Virus record (IMG/VR): IMGVR_UViG_3300016457_000773
Coordinates: 1-47,609 of that record
Length of the DNA: 47,609 nucleotides
Source: a virus
Strand: one strand, 5' to 3'
Shown here piece after piece: positions 1 to 8,547 of this stretch. The notes under the pieces are model-generated. The model did no database searches and was not told where the DNA came from. It saw only the letters and a program-made list of their open reading frames with translations. Within the stretch, counting starts at the first letter, position 1, and every line of letters starts with the position of its first letter. A program made the translations under genes and the position numbers.

Positions 1-18
1 AGAAAGGAGTGAGATATT

Positions 19-351
19 ATGGGTAATTTAACAGAAATTAACAATATGATAAGAAATATTGAAAAAGAAGCTGAAGAAGTTAAAGTAAAAGCAAAACCAA
101 TTAAATTTGATAATATTCGTATAATATTGCAAAAATTCTGTTATTATGAAACTAAAGCAAAAAATCCAGAATTTAAAATCGATAAGAATTTTCCTGAATT
201 GATACGAATTTCAAAGAAATATCCCTTTACCGTATGTGCAGACTTTATGCCTGAGCGAATTAAATATTATGACTACCGATTTAAAAATAGATTATTGAAA
301 TTCGTTAGACATAGATACCCGCAATATTGTAGATATTTTGAGGGAAAATAA
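19..351 (+). CDS. Hypothetical protein, 110 aa
   Basis: I do not recognise this protein. It is small, charged and Lys/Tyr rich, with a helical N-terminal part (residues 1-30 are rich in E and K) and a C-terminal half rich in aromatic residues and Arg. A strong Shine-Dalgarno AAAGGAGTGAG sits about 5 nt before the ATG, at the very left edge of the window. Its stop codon directly abuts the ATG of the glycosyltransferase-like gene, so the two are probably translated from one mRNA. If the window ends join, it continues the rightward operon that starts near 45 kb. Confidence 0.75.
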   Translation: MGNLTEINNMIRNIEKEAEEVKVKAKPIKFDNIRIILQKFCYYETKAKNPEFKIDKNFPELIRISKKYPFTVCADFMPERIKYYDYRFKNRLLKFVRHRYPQYCRYFEGK

Positions 352-1086
352 ATGCGACCAATAAGATTATTACATAGTGGTAATGTAGGCGATATAGTCT
401 ATTCTTTACCATTAGCAAAAAGCTTTGGTAAGGTTGAATATTACTTAAATGTATCTCATTTAATGAATGAAAAGCTGGCAAAGAGTATTTTACCATTACT
501 TGAGAAACAGCCTTATATAGAAAAGGTTAAACTCTATGATGCTAAAACTGATAAATATGACTGGAATCTGGATATATTCAGGCAAATACATGCTATGGAT
601 ATAGTGCAATTGACATTAGCTCATATGATTAAATTCAATTGCTATTATAATCTTGCAGAGCCATATATACACAATATAGAACCGAATTATATTGCCGATA
701 TCATTATTAATAGAACCATACGATATTGGGGTGATTTAGATTATCTTAATTACTGGGAAATTCTGGAAAAATATGGAGATAGAGCAATATTTATTGGTTA
801 TGAAAAGGAATATGAATTGTTCAAAAGTAAGTTTGATAGAAAGAAAAAACTTGAATACTATAAAACAGAAGATTTTCTGGAAGTAGCACAAATAATTAAG
901 GGTAGTAAAGTCTTTATAGGTAATCAATCGTGCTGTTTTGCTATTGCAGAAGCAATGAAGACTCCGAGAATACTTGAAATATGTAGAGAAGTACCAAATT
1001 GTATTCCTATTGGTGGTATTGCTTATACAAGCTGGGAAAGAGATTTAATGGAAAAATTAGATAAACTGCTAAATGAAACTTTTTGA
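352..1086 (+). CDS. Glycosyltransferase family 9 (heptosyltransferase)-like protein
   Basis: The N-terminus carries the GT9-type motif GNVGDIVYSLPLAK (residues 10-23), where GT9 enzymes have a glycine-rich loop near the nucleotide-sugar site. Near residues 187-205 the segment FIGNQSCCFAIAEAMKTP matches the GT9 donor-site pattern of a G-x-(D/Q)-S-G/C-x-x-x-A-x-A segment. At 244 aa it is shorter than bacterial heptosyltransferases (about 320-350 aa), as is common for phage versions. It lies between a small gene and a sulfotransferase, so a carbohydrate-modification role (virion, host surface or DNA base) is likely, but the acceptor cannot be read from the sequence. The start follows the previous stop directly, with GAGG about 7 nt upstream. 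Confidence 0.6.
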   Translation: MRPIRLLHSGNVGDIVYSLPLAKSFGKVEYYLNVSHLMNEKLAKSILPLLEKQPYIEKVKLYDAKTDKYDWNLDIFRQIHAMDIVQLTLAHMIKFNCYYNLAEPYIHNIEPNYIADIIINRTIRYWGDLDYLNYWEILEKYGDRAIFIGYEKEYELFKSKFDRKKKLEYYKTEDFLEVAQIIKGSKVFIGNQSCCFAIAEAMKTPRILEICREVPNCIPIGGIAYTSWERDLMEKLDKLLNETF

Positions 1087-1096
1087 GATATAATAA

Positions 1097-1882
1097 ATGC
1101 GATATTTATGTATTTGTGGCTGTTATCGTTCTGGTACAACTGCAATAGTTAATGTTTTAAATAAAGTAGATAATATACTTGTCTGTGATGAATTATGGTA
1201 TTTTAAAAATGATATAGCCTTTTCTACTAATTCAAGAGAAAAATTCCATTATGCTTTACAAAGCCATAATGAATTAGTGGGTAGAAGATGTGTATCAAAG
1301 AGTATATTAAAAGATAATTATGAAAAGTTTTATGAGTATTTTCTTAATAAGGATTCTTATACAAGGGAAGAAGTAAGAGATAAATTAATAGAACTGACAA
1401 AAGGAAAAGTAGATATATTCGGAGATAAATTACCCGAATATACATTAGACTTGAAGACTATAAAAGATAGATGGAATCCTAAAATAATAATGTGTTTACG
1501 AGATGGTAGAGATGTTATTGCTGCGCAGATATTAAGATACCGATATTATATGGAGAGGCATAATTCTACTGGCAATCATTGGTGGACAAAACCTTCAATA
1601 GAAGAATGTCTTAATATGCCGCATAATTGGTTATATTATATCAAAACATGGTATAGAGCAAAGTTTGAATTAAACGATTATTTTGAATTGAAATACTGGA
1701 AAGCAAATAGACAAATAAAAGAATTAGCAGATTTTCTTGAAGTTGATTATGAGCAATTGAGAGAAGCTTTTGATGAAGAATGGAAACCCAAGATAGGAAC
1801 CTGGAAGGAATATTTTCCTGATATAAATAAAAAACTGCCTGAAGAATGGAAAGAAATGATTGAAAAGATTAATAAGGATTAA
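1097..1882 (+). CDS. Sulfotransferase family protein
   Basis: This looks like a PAPS-dependent sulfotransferase. The 5'-phosphosulfate loop is GCYRSGTTAIVNVL (residues 8-21) and the 3'-phosphate-binding region is IMCLRDGRDV (131-140). Between them, GDKLPEY (109-115) matches the family's GDK-x-P segment, and the C-terminal IKELADFLEVDY plus IGTWKEYF (233-240) match the usual end of the fold. Length (261 aa) is normal for the family. It follows the GT9-like gene after 10 nt, which suggests joint modification of a glycan. Its 3' end overlaps the convergent tail gene by 14 bp with no visible terminator between. The substrate is unknown. Confidence 0.82.
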   Translation: MRYLCICGCYRSGTTAIVNVLNKVDNILVCDELWYFKNDIAFSTNSREKFHYALQSHNELVGRRCVSKSILKDNYEKFYEYFLNKDSYTREEVRDKLIELTKGKVDIFGDKLPEYTLDLKTIKDRWNPKIIMCLRDGRDVIAAQILRYRYYMERHNSTGNHWWTKPSIEECLNMPHNWLYYIKTWYRAKFELNDYFELKYWKANRQIKELADFLEVDYEQLREAFDEEWKPKIGTWKEYFPDINKKLPEEWKEMIEKINKD

Positions 1883-4800
1883 TGCTTCTTAATCTTAATA
1901 TTGTCCTTCCATTCCTCAAATCGTGGGATATTTCCTTCGGATAGCAGTCAACAGAGAATCCTTTACCAAATAATTTATCATCTATAACTCTGAAACGAGT
2001 TATTTTAGCAGAGGCTCTTTCTAAAGTCGAAGAATATTCTGGAATCAGATAAATAAGGTCTCTTTCAGACTCTATTAATAATCGTAATTCATCTTGAGAA
2101 TAATCTAAGCCTTTAAAAGAACCTCCATATTCACCAGAAAACACTGAATCTATAACATGACCATTGGTATCTATTTTCCATATTGTATCAGTATCGGGGA
2201 TATGCGAAGAAGTATTATATTGAGAAACATAAAAATAGCCATCTTTATATGTTATATCTTGCAGTCTTGCCAGTTCCATATCTAAGGGAATATATCCTCT
2301 ATATGCAAAATTATTCAAATCATATAACCATAGCCTATAATAGTAAATATTTGTACTGGAATTAAGAGCAATAGACGAAACTATAACTATCAAATCTCTT
2401 TCTGGTATTAAGCACAAACCTGCAACTTCATGCCCCTGATCTGAAATATCATAATAAGCTGTTCGAGACAAATCATCTGCATCAAATACAAATATAGATT
2501 GGTTATTAAAAATACTACCGCTTAGATACTCTGCAACAACATAGATTTTGCCATCATAATATTGACACCCCCCAAGATAAGTAAAGCCCGATAAACCAGA
2601 AAAGGGGTCTGTATTTGAAGTAACAAGATTAAAATCAGAATCGAATTTATATATAGCTGTATTATCAGTTATATAATGATATGTGCCATCAGTAGTATAT
2701 CCTTGACCATAAGTAAAATCTTCATCAAAGCCTTCTATCTTCTGTACTTCAAACGAAGTTATTTTACTATTGTATTGCAATTCCTTTTCAGATACAAAAG
2801 ATAAATTGGGATATAATCTATCTGTGGTAACAGTGATTTCATAGTGCGGATATCTGAGTTCATCCAATAAAGTCATAGCAAAATATTTTGCTTTAGAAAT
2901 ATCCATAAATTTATTGTTAGTCACAGATAGTACAAGCTTACCATTTGCTTCTATTGAATCAGAATCAAAAGCAACCTGTTTAGCTTTATCCGAATTTTCG
3001 CATATCAATCCTTTATAATCAACTGTTATCCTATCTCCTATTTGAAATTGCTTGCCAAGTCCAATATATCTTATAGAAAGTCCTGTATTTCCAATTGTAA
3101 CAAATGGTATATCATCACTACTATTTGCAAATGGGCAAAAATATCCGCCAATGGTATCCCCAGAAGACCATGTAATAGATTCTCCTGATATAGACAATAG
3201 TTCAACATTTACTCTATAACCATCATAAGTTGCATCATAATCATAAACAGCATCCACTCTTACAAGATTGCCATGAATATCAAGTATTAAATTTTCTTTC
3301 ACATTACGAATATCCGTTACATAAATATCAGTTTCAGTAGCACCTGTTGAGGTACTGCCTGAAGTCGCAGCAGTAGTTATGCCTTCGTGACTCCAAGCAA
3401 AAGCAGAATCGCTATCTATAAAGCCACTATAAACATGTATTGTAGTATTTTTTGGTAAAGAAACTCCAATAGGAGCATCAAGTAAAAGAATATTACCAAT
3501 TATATCTACAATTTTTCTGATTATCTCTACTTTAGAATCGGAATCCGTTACCCGCACGAAATCTCCTACGTTAATTGCATCTTCAATAATAATAGGTTTA
3601 TTATTGCCATTTTTAGGAGCTATTTCACCTCTGAATGTAGAATAAACATATAAAATATAATCAGTACTTACACATGCCCTGGATAATATCGCTTCAACAT
3701 CACGTTCTACTCTTTGCCAAGTAAACAAAGGCAATAAAGAAAAGTCTGTTGAAATTAAATTAGGACTACCTGCTCTAACACAAACAAAGTTAACCTGAAC
3801 TGGATTTAGCCCAGAAACAGAAATTTCTATTTCATCTTTTTTAGGGGTCAAATTGTTAGTTGTAGTTCGTACTGCATACAACTCAGTAGAAGGAAGCTCT
3901 ACTTTTGTAATTGAAGGATTAATTTCTATATAATTCTTTATATCAGAAATACTTTTTGCTTTTGATATATCTCCATGTATATCAGTAAGCATATTAGTTG
4001 AAATAGTAGTAGCAGATGTGCTATATTCTTCACTATGTATAAGAAAGAAATTACCGTTCTCATCAAAGCCAGAGATGTAATTAGGAACAACATTCAATAA
4101 AGAGTTCAATGCATCCCAAGCGGACATATCCGAAAAATCGGCTAACCTAATTGTATCAAACATATAATTATCAAACTTCCATAATAATACTTCTCTATAA
4201 GCGTCTTCAAGCAAGGATTCGCTACCAGTCAAATACATAATACCAATAAATATATCATTGTTTCGCTGCCTGTTAGAATCAATAGTGTTAATTTGTTCCT
4301 TTGGAATTATATCAAAATCTACCGCAACAATATTTCCAAATAAATGCAAATCCTTAAGGTCTCCAATACGAGTTGTAGAACCGCTGGTATTCATTTTATA
4401 CAACTTACCAACATTTGTAAGGACATAAGTATTTCCATCGGAATCAAGACGCAATCTAACTGGTACTCCTTCAAGTATAGCAACATTATCAAAAGAATTC
4501 TGAGCCAAAATTCCTGGATGTGTGCCAATATAAGAAATATTATTAACAATATTAGAAAAATTTGAATATGCAACAATTAATTTATTCATTACAGGATTCC
4601 AAATCATATGCAAAGGAATTATAGGATTATCTGAAGTATCAGAAAAAACAACTATATCTCGAGGGGGTATTCCTGGGGAATCATAAAGCATAATATATGA
4701 TTTTGGCTTAGTATTCCCCGATGTATCCCAACAAAGTCCTCCAATAAAATCTCCTGTAATAGTTGTTGTAGGAGAAAGAGCAACACAAATAGATTGAAAG

Positions 4801-6317
4801 GGAATATCGGAGATTTTTGTAGAGTGAGTCTCTTCTGATACTGTTTTTGTTGCAATATCATACTTGTAATGTTTAAAATATGTCCATTGTGGCTCTACAA
4901 TAGAAGAAAAAATTCGCTCAAATCTAACTTCACCAGAAGTCCCTGCGGATGATAAAATAATATTCCCTTGTTGCCCCAATGTAAACCTAAGTCTAAGAGC
5001 ATGATGGCTATTAGCAGCACGACCTGCACTTATAAATCCCCTATCTACTGTTCGTTCTATTCCAACAGAAGCTTTATAAGCAGTAACGGTTGTATCCTTA
5101 GAAGCTGCTCTACCTATTCCTTCAACTGCCGTATTATCAGCTATATTGGCTGCAATAACCGTTTGTCTAAATGGAATAGGAGTATTTAAATTGCCTGTAA
5201 CTTCAAACGAAGTGTTTTTCATTTTCCCAGAAAAATTACCGCATATACATGCATCATGTTCTGAGCTCTCTGCTTCAACGCCGTCTCTTACACAATATTT
5301 TCCATCAAAAGCATCGGTTATAGTAGTAGCGCTGCCACCAGAAAGTATTGGCAATTCATTCATTACATAACCATCATATTTGAAGAATTTTAAGCCAGAT
5401 TCTAAATAATCCCAGGTAGTATCATCATTATGATCGTGAGCATCGCTTCTTTGAATCCCTACTCCATAAATATTGTTATTATCTTTTTCATTAATAAACA
5501 AATATTCAATATTATAGCCTTCCTCAAGTTCACCTATATATCTATATTTATTCGTAACAATATCGTAAAACCATAATTCATTATCGCAACCGAGAAATAA
5601 CCCTTTACCTACTGTATCATCATACGACCATATTATAACTCGACAGGTTAAATCTTTCTCTACCCAGCCAGTATCTGATGAATTAGGAGGAATTCCCTGA
5701 ATTGAAAAAACACGTTCACCAACATTTATTTCCAATTTATCGGGAATTATAAATCCATCTGGTAATTCTCCATCATCTTCTGCAAATTCTAATTTTAGAA
5801 GTTCTTTTATGAGAAACGACATAGGAACATAGGAATACCATTTCTTGCCTTTACGTACTTTAGAAGCTTCTATATTTTTCAGATAGTATCCTAAACTGAC
5901 AAGCTTTAATGTAGTGGTATCTCGGCTATTCGAAGTAGAAACTTCATTAATATAGAATATTCCTAATGTATATTCTTCGTAAGTACCATTTTCAGATTGA
6001 ACAACAACAGATATTTTACATTTAGCCTTTTGTAGACTTATCTCTCTGCCATTTGTGCTTACATTCCATTCTGCGGTATATCCATCAATTGTACGTAAGT
6101 TTTGCCATTCATCAGGATTATCCCAGAATCCATCAGAATTATCCATAGTAACAGAACTAATTGAGGACAGGATAACCCCCCCATAAGTCTTAGACTCAGT
6201 CTTATGACTTATGGTACTAATCCCTTTTAGTCTATTCCCCGCCTGTCCTAACCTATTACTGAAATCTACCCATCGCTTATTCTTATCCTGGATATAGAAC
6301 TTTATTTCGTAAACCAT
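1869..6317 (-). CDS. Distal tail / hub protein with beta-propeller segments, 1482 aa
   Basis: This is the last gene of the late operon and the position suits a tail-tip or central fibre protein. Residues 1-200 form a beta-rich N-terminal domain that repeatedly refers to a native tail-hub type pattern (SSVTMDNSDGFWDNP around 52-66). Two stretches (roughly 210-690 and 1190-1430) look like blades of beta-propellers, with repeated YDGKIYVVAEY-, DGYFYVSQYN- and FKYDG-like strands. The C-terminal KITRFRVIDDKLFGKG resembles the segment KITSFEVQKIEGFDED that precedes the second propeller, as if the propeller were inserted into an older domain. Sequence similarity to a named family is not certain. It probably contacts the host surface. 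Confidence 0.65.
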   Translation of the reverse strand: MVYEIKFYIQDKNKRWVDFSNRLGQAGNRLKGISTISHKTESKTYGGVILSSISSVTMDNSDGFWDNPDEWQNLRTIDGYTAEWNVSTNGREISLQKAKCKISVVVQSENGTYEEYTLGIFYINEVSTSNSRDTTTLKLVSLGYYLKNIEASKVRKGKKWYSYVPMSFLIKELLKLEFAEDDGELPDGFIIPDKLEINVGERVFSIQGIPPNSSDTGWVEKDLTCRVIIWSYDDTVGKGLFLGCDNELWFYDIVTNKYRYIGELEEGYNIEYLFINEKDNNNIYGVGIQRSDAHDHNDDTTWDYLESGLKFFKYDGYVMNELPILSGGSATTITDAFDGKYCVRDGVEAESSEHDACICGNFSGKMKNTSFEVTGNLNTPIPFRQTVIAANIADNTAVEGIGRAASKDTTVTAYKASVGIERTVDRGFISAGRAANSHHALRLRFTLGQQGNIILSSAGTSGEVRFERIFSSIVEPQWTYFKHYKYDIATKTVSEETHSTKISDIPFQSICVALSPTTTITGDFIGGLCWDTSGNTKPKSYIMLYDSPGIPPRDIVVFSDTSDNPIIPLHMIWNPVMNKLIVAYSNFSNIVNNISYIGTHPGILAQNSFDNVAILEGVPVRLRLDSDGNTYVLTNVGKLYKMNTSGSTTRIGDLKDLHLFGNIVAVDFDIIPKEQINTIDSNRQRNNDIFIGIMYLTGSESLLEDAYREVLLWKFDNYMFDTIRLADFSDMSAWDALNSLLNVVPNYISGFDENGNFFLIHSEEYSTSATTISTNMLTDIHGDISKAKSISDIKNYIEINPSITKVELPSTELYAVRTTTNNLTPKKDEIEISVSGLNPVQVNFVCVRAGSPNLISTDFSLLPLFTWQRVERDVEAILSRACVSTDYILYVYSTFRGEIAPKNGNNKPIIIEDAINVGDFVRVTDSDSKVEIIRKIVDIIGNILLLDAPIGVSLPKNTTIHVYSGFIDSDSAFAWSHEGITTAATSGSTSTGATETDIYVTDIRNVKENLILDIHGNLVRVDAVYDYDATYDGYRVNVELLSISGESITWSSGDTIGGYFCPFANSSDDIPFVTIGNTGLSIRYIGLGKQFQIGDRITVDYKGLICENSDKAKQVAFDSDSIEANGKLVLSVTNNKFMDISKAKYFAMTLLDELRYPHYEITVTTDRLYPNLSFVSEKELQYNSKITSFEVQKIEGFDEDFTYGQGYTTDGTYHYITDNTAIYKFDSDFNLVTSNTDPFSGLSGFTYLGGCQYYDGKIYVVAEYLSGSIFNNQSIFVFDADDLSRTAYYDISDQGHEVAGLCLIPERDLIVIVSSIALNSSTNIYYYRLWLYDLNNFAYRGYIPLDMELARLQDITYKDGYFYVSQYNTSSHIPDTDTIWKIDTNGHVIDSVFSGEYGGSFKGLDYSQDELRLLIESERDLIYLIPEYSSTLERASAKITRFRVIDDKLFGKGFSVDCYPKEISHDLRNGRTILRLRSINPY

Positions 6318-6322
6318 AACTA

Positions 6323-7336
6323 TTAATAGCCTTCTCTATTTATCCCGTCATACAGATATATCTCAATTGGCTGGTTAGTACCGTCATAGATAGCAGAAAA
6401 TGACAATTCATTTGTGATTTCATCTTCTGTGTTAGTTGTAATGTTTTCAGGCTGTAAATTCAGAACTATCGTCATATCACCTTGACTACCAGAATCATCT
6501 TTCAAATAATGTCCTTTCCAGATGTGTATAATGAAATCTTCCTGATTAAGATGTTTCTGGAACAGAGTATTCCCACCTATTGAATTCTCTCCCCAGGGGA
6601 ATCTTAACGTACCCGTAATTTCCAGTCTACCGAGTAACCATTTCTGTATAGCTTGATTATCATAGTGTCTTCCAAATACATTATTGGTAATAGTAATTTC
6701 AAATCCTACAACATCAATAGTCGTACCAGTAGTATTATAAGCAAAATCCAAATCATGGAACATTACAAAATCCAAACCTTCCGAATTAGTTATATTAAAA
6801 CCTGGAATATCATTATTATCTGTAACAAAATCTGCTCCTGCCCATTCAACAGACATCGAAACAGAACCGCCTTCTTCACCAGAAATCGTAATAGAACGAG
6901 CAATAGCACCAGGAATTACTTGATTCTCTTCTTCCTCTAATTGTCTAAATAGTGTTGCATATCTTGAGACAGTAGCAGACGTATAAGGGGTAAATACCTT
7001 ATTAAAAGTATCTCCCGTAACTGCAGCGGACGATTGAAATAGAGTCAATAGTGGAATATACGCAGCACCAGCATCGAAATCAAATTCGTATGTAACTGAA
7101 GGAGCTTTAGTTCCAATAGCTCTCTCAATATTAGTAGTACCTGACCTGACAGGAAATGGATAACCAGTAGATTTCTGATTGTTTACAAGTTCAAGATTCG
7201 GCTCGAAAGCAGGATTATTCTTCAGATACACAATTCCCATATTAGTGCCATAAGTTCCGCTTGTCGTAGCAACATCTGAAATAGAATGCGATACAAACAT
7301 AAAATAACGACCTTGCCAATTTGCTAAATCACTCAT
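6323..7336 (-). CDS. Tail tube-like / distal tail structural protein, 337 aa
   Basis: The composition (beta-rich, few Cys, many Thr/Ser) and segments such as ARSITISGEEGGSVSMSVEW (about 146-165) resemble phage tail tube-fold proteins, in which a strand of this type precedes a W/G-rich turn. It is encoded between the hub protein and the 396-aa protein, downstream of the tape measure, so it is more likely a tube-like distal tail or tail-tip ring than the main tube. The main tube candidate is the 406-aa protein encoded just upstream of the chaperones. A Shine-Dalgarno GGAGGTGAG precedes the ATG. Confidence 0.5.
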   Translation of the reverse strand: MSDLANWQGRYFMFVSHSISDVATTSGTYGTNMGIVYLKNNPAFEPNLELVNNQKSTGYPFPVRSGTTNIERAIGTKAPSVTYEFDFDAGAAYIPLLTLFQSSAAVTGDTFNKVFTPYTSATVSRYATLFRQLEEEENQVIPGAIARSITISGEEGGSVSMSVEWAGADFVTDNNDIPGFNITNSEGLDFVMFHDLDFAYNTTGTTIDVVGFEITITNNVFGRHYDNQAIQKWLLGRLEITGTLRFPWGENSIGGNTLFQKHLNQEDFIIHIWKGHYLKDDSGSQGDMTIVLNLQPENITTNTEDEITNELSFSAIYDGTNQPIEIYLYDGINREGY

Positions 7337-7349
7337 CTCGGCTCACCTC

Positions 7350-8540
7350 CTATGCTTCTTTAAATGTGAAGTTAAATGATACTAAGTTTAAATCCCACAT
7401 ATCATGTGACACCTCGCTTAATTCCATCACACCAGTCATTACTGGCGGAAGGTTATCTAAGGTTGAATGAAAATTAAGATAATAACCATTATGTTGAATA
7501 CGTAACAATCTTTCAAGCTTTTTATAAACATCAACAGATACGTTAGTAAATCTGCAAGATATCTCATATTTATCATCTAAACTACCAAAACCTGAAAAAC
7601 TTTTCAATCTAATAGAATTATCGGTCATCACCTCTGTTGAAAATTTACTTCGTTCATTTATTCTTATAGAACCTAAATCTGGATAAGCATCAATTTCATA
7701 ATAAGTATGAGCATTAGATGATGGAGATTCATCATAAATGGTTTTCTTTAATATAGGATCATAAACATGTTCAACAAAAACATAATCTATGTATAAAGTA
7801 GATTTTGTAATATTTATTCCAGAACTGGTTATAATTTGAGTTTTTAACCAAAAACTATCTGGGTTTGAAACATCACAATATTGGATAACACTACCTGATG
7901 TCCAATCGACAGATGAAATTACAGAATCGCTAAGCAATACGACATTTCCAGAAAAATTATCTGAATTGTATCCTAACTGCATTGATAAACCAATACTTCT
8001 TTGGTAAGCGGAACTTTCGTCAGAAACAGCTCGCTTATAATAACATCCTACCCGATATGGTATATTGGAGATATAATAATCAGTATCAAAACTCTGTTTC
8101 AATACGAAGCTTCCAAATTGAGCAGTAGAAACAAAATTACTAATCGCACAACACTTGCCTTTAAAATATCCAATAGGTCTATCGAAAGTATATTGATTAT
8201 AAGTTAATAAATCTCGTTCCCAACCACCAGGCATATATGAACCATATCCTTGAACAGTAGTAACATCTCCTGTTATAGTATCTAATATAGTAAATGATTG
8301 AGAGCTCACTGTATTAACGGTAGATGTAATAGTTGTACCTGAAGAAGTTTCAAACCATACTTTATCACCAGGAGCAAGTACAAGATTTAAATTATTAGAT
8401 TCTGAATATGACTCGGTAGAGAAACTTTCCAATGTAACGGTATTCCCCGAAATACTATCTACTACACCATAAAATCTATTAGGGTAATCAAATGAATAAT
8501 TTTTTATCGGTACTGCTACTGCTATCTGAAATTTATTCAT
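7350..8540 (-). CDS. Distal tail structural protein, 396 aa
   Basis: It directly follows the tape measure gene (7-nt gap), the usual place for a distal tail (Dit-like) protein. The protein is beta-rich. The C-terminal 100 residues (RSKFSTEVMTDNSIRLKSFS, then a long domain ending LNLVSFNFTFKEA) look like a tail-tube/Dit-type beta-sandwich, with YKKLERLLRIQHNGYYLNF resembling the helix and strand that measure local length in such folds. The middle (about 100-230) resembles a carbohydrate-binding jelly roll. Function is inferred from position and composition, not from a clear family match. Confidence 0.55.
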   Translation of the reverse strand: MNKFQIAVAVPIKNYSFDYPNRFYGVVDSISGNTVTLESFSTESYSESNNLNLVLAPGDKVWFETSSGTTITSTVNTVSSQSFTILDTITGDVTTVQGYGSYMPGGWERDLLTYNQYTFDRPIGYFKGKCCAISNFVSTAQFGSFVLKQSFDTDYYISNIPYRVGCYYKRAVSDESSAYQRSIGLSMQLGYNSDNFSGNVVLLSDSVISSVDWTSGSVIQYCDVSNPDSFWLKTQIITSSGINITKSTLYIDYVFVEHVYDPILKKTIYDESPSSNAHTYYEIDAYPDLGSIRINERSKFSTEVMTDNSIRLKSFSGFGSLDDKYEISCRFTNVSVDVYKKLERLLRIQHNGYYLNFHSTLDNLPPVMTGVMELSEVSHDMWDLNLVSFNFTFKEA

Positions 8541-8547
8541 TTATACA

